DNA of 64,000 nucleotides from Cristatella mucedo (GCA_009760855.2 WPIO01000079.1:1858238-1922237); one strand, 5' to 3'. Shown: positions 8,424 through 20,065, counted from the first letter of the stretch. The notes: generated by a model from the sequence alone, not told the origin. Made by a program: numbers and translations.

Positions 8424-10220
8424 AGAAATTACGTGCTTATGGACATCTAAACGCTTATCGCTTCGGGCTGCTGGGTCTCCCACGCCGGCGGCTGCCTTAG
8501 CTACGCCGGCGGCTACTAACCTGCTTGTTAGTTATGATCGTCAGCAGCTGCTATCGCTTCGTCATCGCATATCAAATGCATTCCTAGATATTAATGTTGT
8601 TGCTAAGATTCATGAACTATGCATTAACAAAAGAAAAGCGACCCGTAGCCGCCGCAGTGGCCGGAACCGCCAGCTCAGACGCCGCTCGTTGGGCGGGAAC
8701 TTCGTGCTGAGTACCCGCTCGTTTGGTATTCCTAGCATTGTCTCGAACCGCTCAGCACGCTCCCCCACATGCGTCACTGTAAATCTCTCTAACTTAGTGA
8801 TCATCAGGCCTGTTGTAACTCCATCGGCCAGATTTAACGCTTGCCTTTGGAATCCTCGCTCAATGTGCAATAATCCTCTGGTAATAAGCGACCTCATTTC
8901 TAAAAATGGTATCGACCTGCTCGCCCTAACTGAAACCTGGCTGAAATCGATAAACTGCCCGACAATTAAAGACGCTACTTCATCCGGTTTCTCGTTCTTT
9001 CACACCCCTAGATCAATCAAAACTGGAGGTGGAGTTGCTATTATCGTGCACTCGAAATTCAACTTCAAGCCATTTGCAGTACCCTCGAAGCAGTCTTTTG
9101 AATCAATTGTCTTGGTCTCACCCGAAAACAATCTATCGATAGTGGCACTAGTCTATCGCCCACCAGGTACCAAATCCTCCTTTATCTCAGATTTCTCCGA
9201 TCTCATTTCGATTCTGTGTGCAACGAATCGATCCTTCGTCGTTATGGGTGATTTCAACGTTCACTTTGATAACTTATCTGACGCTTCCAGCACCGAATTT
9301 CGTGCATTGACTGACTCGTTGTCTCTTGTGGCTGATGTGCATGGCTGTACTCACATCAAGGGTCACACACTCGACCAGATTTTCTCATACAACTGCACTT
9401 TGTCATCACCAATTATTACTAAATCCTGCTTATCTGACTATATGCAGATCTCATTCAATCTACAGTGTATGCCCACATCCTCCTCTCAAATAACCTGTGA
9501 ATCGCGAAACCTCAAGACCCTTGACATCGATGCTGTCAGTGCGAGAATATCTGCTTTGCCTCTTCTGCTCAGTTTTCCCTCCGATCTGTCATCATTGGTA
9601 GATAGCTACAACACGAAACTAGCTGACACGCTCGATGAGTTTGCACCTCTGACAAAGCGCACTGTGCGCCCCCGCCCAGACGGCCTATGGTTTACCACAG
9701 ACATTAAACTAGCCAGGTCTACTAAGCGAAAGCTTGAAAAGGCATAACAAAGATCAGGACTGACTGTCCATCGACAGGCATATGAAGACTACTGTAGGTC
9801 GTACCAATCGATCCTAGCAAAGGCCAAGTCTACCTTCTATAGAAACATTGTTGAATCACAGATGCAAAATCCAAAAATGCTGATGCTGACGATAAGCCAT
9901 CTTCTCAACCACTCCCAGATTAGCTACTTACCTGATGATCCTTTAGATGATCTAGCCGATTGCTTCTCTCGATTCTTTGTGCAGAAGATAGACAAGATCA
10001 GGGAATCCATCCCTGCGATGACAACCTCTCCACTAGAATGCTGTTCCTCGGTTCCTGGCTGCACCTCAATGTCTGCATTTAAGCAGATCACTAGTGATCT
10101 AGTCCTAAAGTTCGTATCGCAATCAAAGAAGACAAGTCCTCTGGACCCTATTCCCACTGTCCTGCTCCTACGTTGCATTGATCTGCTGCTGCCATGCATA
10201 ACTAACATTATTAATATGTC
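8424..10220 (+). pseudogene. LINE family 1 endonuclease and linker
   Basis: Open from just after a stop at 8421, without an obvious initiator ATG. A basic N-terminal stretch (TRSRRSGRNRQLRRRS) precedes an apurinic-type endonuclease: LTETW, GGGVAIIV, YRPPG, GDFNVHFD and an SDY at 9435-9443. The family has a catalytic histidine (SDH) at that last site, so this copy probably could not cut DNA. The frame is broken only by TAA at 9745-9747; homologous sequence in the copy near 51600 suggests ordinary codons there. It then stays in frame through QAYEDY and SPLDPIPTVLL until a nested insertion at 10221. Confidence 0.8.
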
Positions 10221-10604
10221 TCAAATCCTTTGGAGACCTTGCATTTAGTTCGTATGCTCCCAAAGCCTGGAACTCTGTCCTGACCTGCGTCAGAACATCC
10301 CCTGACCTGACCACATATAAAAAGGAACTTAAAAACACACCTATTTAGCACAGCATTTAGTGGGTCACTGTGATTCGTCCTTCACGTGCTTATGCGTGCT
10401 GACACTGTGCATGCTGCCACTAACCACATTTGCATGCTGACCCTGTGCATGTCACCCCTAACTATGCTATTCATTTTGTTTGTTTTTCAAGCATGATTTT
10501 AGTTACCATTCAATTGCATTTCCCTTTGCAGCAAATGTAAAGCGCCCAGAAAGAGATTAAGTTCTCTGAGGGCGCTTTATCAAGTACGTTATTATTATTA
10601 TTAT
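10221..10604 (+). mobile_element. Truncated family 1 LINE nested inside the family 1 element
   Basis: A 384-base copy of the last part of family 1 (from LKSFGD-coding sequence through the 3' UTR to an ATT tail) interrupts the parent reading frame. TATGTC occurs immediately before (10215-10220) and after (10605-10610), a short target-site duplication. The decayed copy at 37560 shows the uninterrupted sequence ATATGTCATTAGCC. Confidence 0.93.
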
Positions 10605-10610
10605 TATGTC

Positions 10611-12049
10611 ATTAGCCTCAGGTCATGTCCCAGCACCTTTCAAAAAAGCTAGTCAGGCCTCTTCTCAAGAAAGCAACACTAGACCAAGAGAACTTGAGAA
10701 ACTACCGCCCAGTCTCCCTTCTACCATTCCTATCAAAGACACTGGAACGGGTCGTGGCAGACCAGCTGAGCTCATATATCGAAACCTCACACCTTGCTAG
10801 TAAGTTCCAGTCTGGCTTTAGAGCTAATCACTCCACAGAGTCAGCACTGCTTAGGGTATACAACGACCTACTTAGGAATGCAGACATGGGTAGAGTGTCT
10901 CTGCTTGTTTTGCTTGATCTTTCGGCAGCTTTTGACACCATTGATCACAAAGTTCTTCTAGAGCGCCTCTCATCTCGCCTGGGCATCACTGGCACTGCTC
11001 TGCAGTGGTTCAGGTCCTATCTCAGTGGGAGACTCCAGAGTATTGACGTGAATGGACAAAGATCATCTGAACTACCTCTGAAATATAGAGTACCTCAATG
11101 CTCCGTGCTAGGTCCGGTTCTTTTCACGGTTTATGCTCTCCCTCTTGCTGATGTGATTGCCAAGCACAATCTAGGCTTTCACTTCTATGCGGATGACACT
11201 CAGTTGTACCTTTGCTTTGATCCCTCCCAGCCTTCGAGCACCTCAAATTCTCTAAACTCACTTGCTGCATGCATTGATGACATCTGCACATGGATGGCAG
11301 CAAATTTTCTAAAACTAAACGATGACAAAACTAACTTATTAGTTATGGGCAAACCCAGTGTGATTCAGAGATTGGAAAGACTGACTCTCAAAATTGGCTC
11401 TGCCAGCATATCTCCTGTCAAATCAGCTCGAAATCTAGGTGTCATATACCAAAGCGACATTTTGTTAGACGACCATATCAGCTTCACAGTCAAATATGCC
11501 TATTTTCAGCTTCATAACATTGCTAAAATTTGGGCTTGTTTAGATAAGGATACCACGTCCAAGTTGGTCCATGCATTCGCGACATCTCGTCTCGACTTCT
11601 GCAACTCACTGCTTACTGGCCTACCAGCATCTGCGATCAGGCGATTGCAGCTGGTGCAAAACTCCGCAGCTAGGCTTGTCTGTCGTGAGCGTCGCAGTTG
11701 CCACATTACTCCACTTCTCACCGACCTGCATTGGCTACCAGTCAAGCAACGGATTGACTTCAAGGTTTTGTCGCTCACTTTTAGGTCTCTTCATTCTATG
11801 GCTCCAGCCTATCTCTCTGACTTACTCCCCCATCAGGCCAAGCATCGTACCACCTGCTTTTCGGAATCCAACAGTCTAGAAATACCTCGTGCAAACCTCA
11901 AATCTTTTGGAGACCGTGCATTTAGTTCGTATGCTCCCAAAGCCTGGAACTCCCTCCCGACCTGCGTCAGAACATCCCCTCACCTGACCACATTTAAAAG
12001 GAACTTGAAAACACACCTATTTAGGACAGCATTTAGTGGGTCCCTGTGA
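10611..12049 (+). pseudogene. LINE family 1 reverse transcriptase
   Basis: An RT of about 470 residues with the usual blocks: NYRPVSLLPFLSKTLERVV, HSTESALLRV, LLDLSAAFDTIDH, WFRSYLSGR, the catalytic FYADDTQLY, FLKLNDDKT and a C-terminal region ending KTHLFRTAFSGSL. Two defects show. In the VPQGS motif glycine is replaced by cysteine (VPQCS). An indel in the run of six A at 10642-10647 shifts the frame between APFKKA and LVRPLLKK. From about 10645 to the TGA the frame is open for 1.4 kb, so decay is slight and the copy is relatively young. Confidence 0.88.
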
Positions 12050-12213
12050 TTTGTCCTTCACGTGCTTATGCGTGCTGACACTGTGCATGCTGCCACTAAC
12101 CACATTTGCATGCTGACCCTGTGCATGTCACCCCAACCATGTTATTCCTTTTGTTTGTTTTTCCAGCATAATTTTACTTGCCATTCAATTGCATTTCCCT
12201 TTGCAGCAAATGT

Positions 12214-12253
12214 AAAGCGCCTAGAAAGAGATTAAGTTCTCTGAAGGCGCTTT
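12214..12253 (+). promoter_or_regulatory. LINE family 1 3' RNA hairpin
   Basis: AAAGCGCC and GGCGCTTT pair perfectly around a stem of AGAG/CTCT type, 20 bases before the ATT-rich tail. The structure recurs in every 3' end of the family here and in SINE2. In L2-clade elements such 3' stems are the recognition site for the element's reverse transcriptase; that role is inferred here. Confidence 0.7.
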
Positions 12254-12283
12254 ATCAAGTACATTATTATTGTTATTATTATG

Positions 12284-12430
12284 ATAATAATAGAATTACT
12301 ACATTTGTATAGCGCCCTTAAAGAACATATTGTCTCATTTCGCTTTTTACATATGCTGTAAAGGAAGCATGATCGACTGGTTAGTGGAAGCATGCTCAAT
12401 GTGAGCAAGCAAGACATGGTTAGAGGTAGC
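12284..12430 (-). mobile_element. LINE group 3 3' end
   Basis: On the minus strand it ends in TATTATTATCAT with a short hairpin region (AAAAAGCGAAATG ... GGGCGCTATACAAATG) distinct from family 1. Similar ends occur at 41329-41480 and 51985-52130. It abuts the tail of the family 1 element tail-to-tail, as if inserted into the ATT repeat. Confidence 0.65.
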
Positions 12431-13315
12431 GATCTCTGGCAATACTACGTAAATCAGTCCCAGAATCCGGTTAAATTTAAGCTTCTCACAGGCAGCTGGC
12501 TTTCTTTTTTATTAAACCAACTGTTTTCAAAACGAGATTTTTCGAGTGAAGGCAGTTTTTATTAGTCTACAATAAAGCACAACGACTTCAAATTATTCGC
12601 TTGAAGCTTCCAGAAAATGAGATTATTTATTTATTTCCATATTATATATCCATATCCATATTTCCATATATCCTTATTTATTTCCATATTCCTCTTTTTC
12701 AATTGTATCTCTTTACCACAAAGCACTGCTATGATGTTAAAGCTGGTTTTTTCTCTAATCATGTAAGCCTATTTTATAGCTGAATCATATAAAAGGTTTA
12801 TGTTACCAAAGTAAATAAATTTTGTCACTTGAAAGAGCCCTTTTCACTTGTCAGACATGAATTTTTCTAGCAAAGGCGAAAGTATGGTAAATATTAGGAA
12901 GTAACAGAGAACCACCTTAAAGATTTTCAGTAGAAGCAACCAAGTTTGTGCTGAGGCTTTTTGACTGATCTTGGCGAAAATGTGCAATCCCAAGATGCAG
13001 GTGCAAATAAAGCACTGCTGTAGCAGTTAAAAACAGGAGGACTGTTAGTTTTCCTTTTAAGTATCGCCGTCAAATTAAGCCAATTAATTTCAGTTGGCGG
13101 TTTACGCTTTGATAGCATATGCAATCCTCGAAGGGTTTTTAATCTATTAGAGGCACCGCTATGCAGCTTGATTAAGAGGAGATGGTAGAACAATAGGAAG
13201 CCCACGAGGAGCTGGAAAATTCCCATAGGTAGGGCTCCAATATAACAGACTAAAGCGAGTTAATCGCGGTACGAAGACAAATGCAAACGGTCACTATTCG
13301 GGGGATATAAAGCTT
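12431..13315. other. No gene seen
   Basis: AT-rich spacer. The open frame at 12927-13226 (minus) has no recognisable domain and no clear exon borders. Confidence 0.4.
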
Positions 13316-13870
13316 ATCATGTTTCTATATTCATTTTTTTAAATTTACTTAGTAATTATATAATATATATAATTTATATTGAATTTTTATTTTTATTTTT
13401 ATTCAAATTTTAAATTTCATATTTTATAGTAGACTTAATTTTTTAATTTTTTATCATATATTGTGTATTGTATATTGCATATTTATTATTTTATATTTTA
13501 TATTATATATTCTTTTATTTTAGATTTATATATTATATTTTACATTTTATATTGTGTTTTACATTTTTTTATAATTTACATTATATATTTCATATTATAT
13601 TTTATATATTTTATATTGTGTATTTTATATTTTATATTTCATATTTCATATTCCATATTTTTTATTCCATATTTTATATTCCATATTCTATATATTCTAT
13701 ATTCTATATATTATATATATCATATTATATATATATATATATATATCTATATATATCATATTCTATATATTCTATGTTCTGTTACATATTTTATATTTTG
13801 TATTTTATATTTCATATTTTATTGTGTATAGTTTATTGTTTATAATTTCCTAATTTTACATTTATGTTAA
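13316..13870. repeat. Nearly pure A/T low-complexity tract
   Basis: About 555 bases of imperfect TTTTATATT and TTCCATATT units with an internal (AT)n run near 13725-13755 and very little G or C. Long open frames rich in Y, I, F and H across it are artefacts of the repeat. Confidence 0.9.
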
Positions 13871-15136
13871 TATTTCCGATATGCCATCATCCAGAAAAAT
13901 GCAATCAACGGTTATTTGGCTCTTGGCTTGTTTTCAGCAGGGGATAACAAAAATTCGGGAAGGGAACATAAAATCGTCCGCTTTATAATAAAGATTTTAT
14001 TTTATGCAACAGGTTTCTAAAGCTGTGATTGACAGAAGTAAAGAAACGCAAATGTAGGGTTCTAACAAATGTTGCGACACCATACGTGCTTTATCAGCCT
14101 GCAATCATTGAAGCCCAAAATGGCGGAGCTGCAAAATTTTCGACACCTTGGCTCGCTGCATGCCGGTTGGTTACTTTCATTAAAGTCACGCCAGTCAATG
14201 CTTTTAAATAATATATAGTGAAGCAGCGGCTGCCTAAAAAATCAGCCAGATTACGACTGCAGAGATATTTATCATTCATGGATCAGCAATTTTACTTGGC
14301 CTGCAGCTGCTATATCACAATCTACGGTTAGGGGGTCTTATAAGTATGAACCAGATATGATTTAGTTATTTTTTCGTCGAGCAGATTAACAGTTGTGCTC
14401 CCGATGTTGGTTCAGGAAGTCAATAGGCTCTCTTCTACACACTAACTGCGTGGCTTGAAGTATTGATCATGACTAAGTCACTGCCAAGGGACTTGAGATT
14501 TTTATCAGCGAGTGGTGACTTGCCCAGTTCATGTCATTGCAGTTCAGCAGCTACAGATCATATGTCGGCAGCAGTAATTTTGCGATTGAGCTCTGCAACG
14601 TTTCATGTGCTACTCCAATCAGTGCTCTCGCATTGCCTTCCATTTCCGTTATCTTCGTTCCTCTTCTGTGAGTTGGGATGTTTCTGCTATTTACCTGCAT
14701 TTACTTAGCAACTTTCAACTCTCTCAGCTGAATAAGCATTTTTATCACTCGGCCTTCGCTGGGCCCAGCCGACCCGACGATCCGTTTTGTTCCTTCGTGG
14801 TTTGCTTGCCGGTGCTTGTACCAGTGAATGCTACTAGCCTGGAGTTCTACTACTCAGTTACCCCGAGTTGCTAGTCTTCCTGTGTGTTTTGCAGGTCTCA
14901 CTAAGAGCGATACCTTGCTTCGAAATAAGTCGTACTTGTGGCTTCTATTGCATATCGCATGAAGAGAAGAGAGGTTCGGCTCTTTTTAAGCGATTAACAA
15001 TGCACATTAATGTATCACCATTATTTATACAAGCGGTCCCTCAGGATTATAATTTGAGATCTGGCCGACTTACCTTTAATTTATTTGGAAAGCTGAAAGC
15101 GTTCTAGTAGCTTTGCCTTGAGAGATGCATACTCAC
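13871..15136. other. Probable intron, no exon recognised
   Basis: Lies downstream of the Cys-rich exon on its strand. Plus-strand frames at 14463-14874 resemble no family. Confidence 0.4.
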
Positions 15137-15265
15137 CGCAGCACGAAGAAGGTACCGAATTGTAGTACCGGCATGATCCGCTGCCGCGTGTGTCTATGCA
15201 GGCGGCCAGGCAATTAGTGACAGGCGTTATAGCAGTTGGACTGCCACAAACACAAGCAGATGAGT
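15137..15265 (-). CDS. Small Cys-rich module exon
   Basis: A 129-base exon encoding 43 residues with eight cysteines: SACVCG, TNCLAACI, GSCRYY and SSCCG. The acceptor (TTGCTTTCAG) and donor (GTGAGTATG) are strong and phase 1, so it is a symmetrical module like the sushi and Thr-rich exons. Cysteine spacing suggests a disulphide-bonded extracellular domain; I do not recognise the family. It is the most upstream plausible exon on this strand and could belong to the same mosaic gene, about 7.7 kb before the Thr-rich exon, with the long LINE in the intervening intron. Confidence 0.6.
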
Positions 15266-15474
15266 CTGAAAGCAATTAGACCGTTTCCAAGCAACCAGCA
15301 TCAAACAGCATGTTTAGGAAAACGTAACAATGATCACTTACAGTTCAAAACGGTTGCAAAGTGGATTAGTTTTTAATTACAGAAACACAGGCGGGTGAGT
15401 TATACGTCGCCATTCTGTATTTGGAGACAATGCCATACTCATCGCGAGGCAAGGTATACAATTAATAAAATTAT

Positions 15475-15572
15475 AATGTAATCCCTTTGCAGCAAATTTA
15501 AATCACATAGAAAGAGATTGAGTTCTCTTAGAGCGCTTTATCAATTGCATTATTATTATTATTACTGTTATT
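15475..15572 (+). mobile_element. LINE family 1 3' stub
   Basis: Only the last 100 bases of the family: CCCTTTGCAGCAAATTTAAA, the hairpin arms CATAGAAAGAG and AGAGCGCTTTATCAA, and an ATT tail. Confidence 0.8.
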
Positions 15573-15903
15573 AATAAAGATAAGGCAATTTTTTTGAAAA
15601 TCCTTAGTATAAGGATTTGAGTTCTTTGGTAATGGAAGTGCAATAGACGAGCCCAGCAGTTTATTTGTTAGGCACTGCCTGTTGGCAGCAAGGGGCTCTC
15701 AAGCGAGTTCAAACTGCAGTGACGCACGATTAGGCAACGCCTGTAGCACAGCAGCAGACAAACCGATTTCAGAGAATCGTCCTGACACAAAAATCCCGAT
15801 ACAAACTAGAATTCGGCATTCTCCTGAAAGCTTTCCACAGAGCATACGGAGAGCTTCAAATGAAGTGCTGGTTCTTGAGATCAAGGGGCAACGTGGTGTG
15901 TAT

Positions 15904-15905
<2 letters not shown>

Positions 15906-16000
<95 letters not shown>
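15906..16000. repeat. (TG)n microsatellite
   Basis: Forty-seven uninterrupted TG dinucleotides. Confidence 0.97.
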
Positions 16001-16001
<1 letters not shown>

Positions 16002-18349
16002 ATGATTCTAGATGGCTGGGAACGCTGGCACTCGGTCTGTGCAGGCAGACCAGTAGTGCCCTAAACAAACCAGGCTGTGGCCTAGGGAGGAACCGGTGCC
16101 CAGCTGTGGTCTAGCGGCTGCGGTCTAGATTCAGGCTTAGCTTTCAATTTCAATTGAGGAAAAAAATTAATGAACTAATTGTTTTAATTGAAGTATAATA
16201 TAAAAATATAAATATAAAAAAATTGTAAACATAAAAATAGAGGACAAAGCCGGCTAATCCTGAATATTTAGTTCAAGTTAAGCTAGATTTCATAGCTTTG
16301 TCCTCCTGCCTGTTCACGGGTTGAGTTGTGGCTGTGAGGGAGTGAGGGTGAGAGGGAAGGCCAGCCTAGAAGAGTACAATTGTGTTTGGGGAGCACTGAG
16401 AGCTGGCGTCAGCGAAAATACACGTTTTTGAGAGTGTTCTGCCTGCTTTCGTGTCTGAGCTCGTGGAAAGAACATTATTTATCTACATGAAGTTTAACGT
16501 CGCGGGAAGAATCTAGATTATGACGTTACGGAATCGAGCATCTAGACCACTGGTGAAAAAGTAATTTTAATATAAGAAAATGCAATTCACGCTAGGATTA
16601 CGATCGAGAATACCAGAAAGTATAATATTAAAAGCTATTGAAAGAGTATTCCCACAGCCAGCTACAACTCGTATTCAGTTTCGTCCTAATGCCTGCAAGC
16701 GAATCTTAATGAAGTGCAAGTCAGTGCTCCAAAGTGAGTGGGAAAGCTATGAGGAGTAAGAAAGGTTGCTGCTGATGTTGTGACAATGGTCCCTCCCGAT
16801 ATTTCCAGTTCGACTGTAATAGGTCAGCCAGTAAAGTGCACCCGTTAAGGGTTGAAAACAGGACAGGGTAGGAACAAAAAAGATGCCTCAGTCTTCCTGT
16901 TTTGAGAGAAATAAGTTTTTTCTTAAAACCTGGTCTTATTATCGCCTTAAAATATCTCTCAAAGCCTGGCGCTTTAAGTACAGTACCCGACAGGTACGAC
17001 CCTAAAGGTCACGGGTAAAGGTCAGATATTTCACTGCCCACGTCACGTGGTCGCTACTTCTTTCCGTGTCAGGTATCGTTTCTGCTCGTTCGCTGTTCAA
17101 TCTTTGGCTTGTACAAGCTACGATATTGCGATTCAAGCGTCGCCAAAATTAAATCCAGGCTCGTCTTTAATGGCTGCTAATAGAAGCTTTGGCGGCTCTG
17201 CAGCTTCTCTAGCCGCTCGTCTAGTCGAAAGCCGCCACATGGCAGCCCCGATCGCAAGCTCAAGCCTGACCTATCTGAGGAGCTTTGCCGACGAGGGGTT
17301 ATAGCGTTAACCCTTTGAGTGCAGCCCACGCTGGTCTGGAAGCATCTGTCCGTTTTTCCGAAGAAGGAAAAAGTTTAGCGGCTGTACCGATCAGGACTTT
17401 CAGGGCCCTCGGACGTTCGTTCTGTCGCATTTATGCCCTTTGGCCTAGGTGAGTATCCAGAGAAAGGCAGACGTCCGTGGGCTCGGAAAGTGATCGAGCA
17501 CAGAAGAAAACTGATGCAGAGCCGTAACAAAGCAATTTTAGCTTCAATTCACTCAATGGCTGCCAAGAAGTGGCGTGGGTCGCACCTACTAAGCCGCAGT
17601 GCGAGCGAACCACAGCCTTTACGTCGTGCCTCTCCAACTCCGACGGGAGGTTTAAATGGACTCGCTAAATCGGCTTGCAAGACTTCCGAGGCAGGCTCTT
17701 TAAAGTGGCCTGCTTCTCTCACTCGTCTGAGGCCGTCACAACTCCTAGTTCAGGAATAGGGATTTTTAATTTCTGGCAGAAGTGTTACCATGGTCCACTT
17801 CAGGTCATGCCGATCTATGTATACAGCTGAGTGTCACGGCCCTCTGGCTATGCAAGCGAAATGATGGCTTAGGGGTTAAAGAAGATGTTCTTCAGATGGA
17901 TCGCTTCTACTGCATCGAAAGGGAGAAGCACTTACTTATTTCACTGAAAGTAGATCGACCAAAGACTTCTCGAAAAGACAAAAATACCGTGGCGTCCTAA
18001 AACTGTGTTTACTCGGCACACTTCTGCATAGATTTTGAACCGATCTTTCACAGATTTTTTCTAGCACGCCTCCATACATCATCGCGTTTTTGGGAGCGGC
18101 TTGAATCTGTCGACACTCATGAAAGAAAATCCGTTTCTACTTTTTGCCACCTAGTTGGTCCAGCCGACCAATAAAACCCCGGGCTTGTCTGAAACTTCAT
18201 CCAACAAATGAAAATGGCTGAATTTGGTGGGATAGAGTAATATTTAAACGTTTAGATGTAGTGCTTGAACGTGGAGTGCGTTTTAGCCGAAGCTTAAGCC
18301 TTCGCTCCATTAGTCCGTTTATTAAATCCATCAACAAACCGTAAAAAAA
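16001..18349. other. No recognised gene; one short inverted repeat
   Basis: Open frames at 17047-17304 and 17433-17759 (plus) are basic and low in recognisable motifs. GAGGACAAAGC (16240-16250) is inverted exactly at 16295-16305 around a 44-base spacer. Nothing else stands out. Confidence 0.4.
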
Positions 18350-18530
18350 TACTGGTCGATTTAACAGACTTTTTTGCATAGCGACAGATGAGCCTTAACG
18401 GCTATCACCGCGGCTTGCAGGGGCGATAAAGTATCGCCCACCACAAGATTCGAACCCACCACGATGGGACCACGGACGTGAAAAGCAACCGCCTCAAATA
18501 TGCCATCAAGGCTATATTCAGAGCCAATAT
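18350..18530 (-). mobile_element. tRNA-derived SINE1 copy
   Basis: On the minus strand: GATGGCATATTTGAGGCGGT, GGTGGGTTCGAATCTTGTGG (B box), GTGATAGCCGTTAAGGCTCA and CTGTCGCTATGCAAAAAAG, ending TTAAATCGACC. Collinear with the copy at 4072-4250. Confidence 0.8.
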
Positions 18531-18597
18531 GCGACGGTTCTACCTACCCACCCAGCAATATCAGGTTGGTTAACCCGTAATGGTGCACATTACGTAG

Positions 18598-18598
<1 letters not shown>

Positions 18599-18639
<41 letters not shown>

Positions 18640-18658
18640 TCGTAGTGGCGCTCATTGC

Positions 18659-18735
<77 letters not shown>

Positions 18736-18764
18736 CTGCACACTCGTAGTGGCGAACATTGCTT
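18599..18764. repeat. Duplicated (AT)n plus 27-bp unit
   Basis: An AT run (18599-18633) followed by GCACACTCGTAGTGGCG...CATTGCTT (18634-18660), then a longer AT run (18661-18731) followed by the same 27 bases with two changes (18738-18764). Confidence 0.93.
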
Positions 18765-19039
18765 CAGACAGCCCACTTCCCAGACACAAATTGTTTTGAA
18801 ATTCTAATTTGCTTTCATGTATATTACTTTTTATAATAATCCACACGGATGGTTACAGCTGCGACCTTAACTTTTGCTGGTGCTGGCATGGCGTCTTTCC
18901 ACGGACAGCCTCTTCCATACCAGCCTCTCAGAAATGACTAAGGGCTATGGGCGATCTAAGTGGGAAATATAATCTGTTGCGTAAAAATGCTAACTTGGAA
19001 AAAAGTCAGCGTCACTTGGGAGGAGAGTCTGCTGTATAG

Positions 19040-19190
19040 ACGCAGCTTTAGAGAACCGTTTAAGGTGCTCGCCCCGGGGATCAAGGTCTGGCCGAGGTTG
19101 GGGGCTCGAAGCCCGTGGCATATGTAAAGCGCCTGAATATAGATTAAGTTAGCTTCTAGCTCTATGCAAATGAATTATGTTATTACGAAA
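19040..19190 (+). mobile_element. SINE2 copy: tRNA head with LINE-type tail
   Basis: A tRNA-like head (TTAAGGTGCTCGCCCC, then GGGGGCTCGAAGCCC as B box) runs straight into ATGTAAAGCGCCTGAATA and TAGATTAAGTT, the first arm of the family 1 LINE hairpin, then a diverged second arm and a TTATTA end. Confidence 0.75.
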
Positions 19191-19194
19191 ATAA

Positions 19195-20065
19195 AAAATT
19201 TGATGTAAAGCCCTCAGAGAACTTCATCTCTTTCTAGGAACTTTGCATTTGCTGCAAAGAAAGCACGATCGAATGGTTAGTGATAGTGTGCTCAATAAAC
19301 AACAATGATAGCATGGTTACGGGCAACAGGCACAGGATCAGCATGCAAGCGCGGTTAGTGGCAGGGTGAACAGTGTTGGCACACGTAAGCACATTAAGAA
19401 CGAATCACACAGACCCACTAAATGCTGTCATAACTATATGCGTTTTTAGTTTCTTTTTAAATGTGGAAAATTCAGATGTAGCGACTCAAGTCGGGAGTGA
19501 GTTCCAGGCTTTGGTAGCATACGAACCAAAGCGCGGTATCCATAGGATGTTAGATTGATTTTAACGAGGTTTATGCAAACAGTCAGATTGGAAATGCAGG
19601 GGCTACGATGCTTAGCCTCTTGCAGGAGTAGGTCTGATGGGTAGGTTCTAGCCACAAAGTTTGAAGGAGCCTAAAGTTGAGTGACAAAACTTTGAAGTCG
19701 ATGTGTTGCTTGACTGGGGCGAGTGGAGGTCAGCAAGAAATGGTGTGACGTGCCATCGCTGCAAAGGCGCTCACGACGAACGAAGCCTAGCTGCAGAGTT
19801 TTGCACCGGCTGTAAGCACATAGTTGTGCAGGCCGGTAGACCAGCGAGCAGTTACAGTAGTTAAGACGGGATGTCGCAAATGCATGGACCAGTTTAGATT
19901 TGGTACCATTGTCTAAACAAGCCCGTATTTTAGCCATGTTATGTAAAAGAAAGTAGGCAGACTTGATTGTGAAGCTGATTTGATCGTCTAACGAAAGGTG
20001 ACTCTGGAACATGACTCCGAACTCATTTGAATGAAGAAACGATGGCAGAGCTGATTTAAAGAGCT
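19195..20065 (-). mobile_element. Degenerate LINE family 1 copy, 3' part
   Basis: Minus-strand C-terminal RT in broken frames (SLDDQISFTIKSAYFLLHNM, SKLVHAFATSRLNYCNC, QLGFVRRERL), followed by the 3' UTR and hairpin with a reduced tail at 19195. Frameshifts and stops; 5' end lost. Confidence 0.8.

Larger units (their letters stand above)
8250..12293 (+). mobile_element. Long LINE family 1 element (CR1/L2 clade)
   Basis: The most complete family 1 copy. The 5' limit is inferred from similarity to a second copy (both share a CGCCTCC start and a GTTRCAGAATT segment, at 8275 and 20463). It contains an endonuclease/RT reading frame, a 3' UTR, the 3' hairpin and an ATT-rich tail. There is no LTR, and the single polyprotein of EN then RT without RNase H fits the CR1/L2 clade. 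It moves by target-primed reverse transcription; this copy is dead. Confidence 0.85.

Noticed and set aside
13463-13845. Two overlapping plus-strand frames of Y/I/F/H
   Set aside because: They are translations of A/T simple sequence.
15856-16114. Open frames of alternating C/V or T/H
   Set aside because: Translations of the (TG)n microsatellite.
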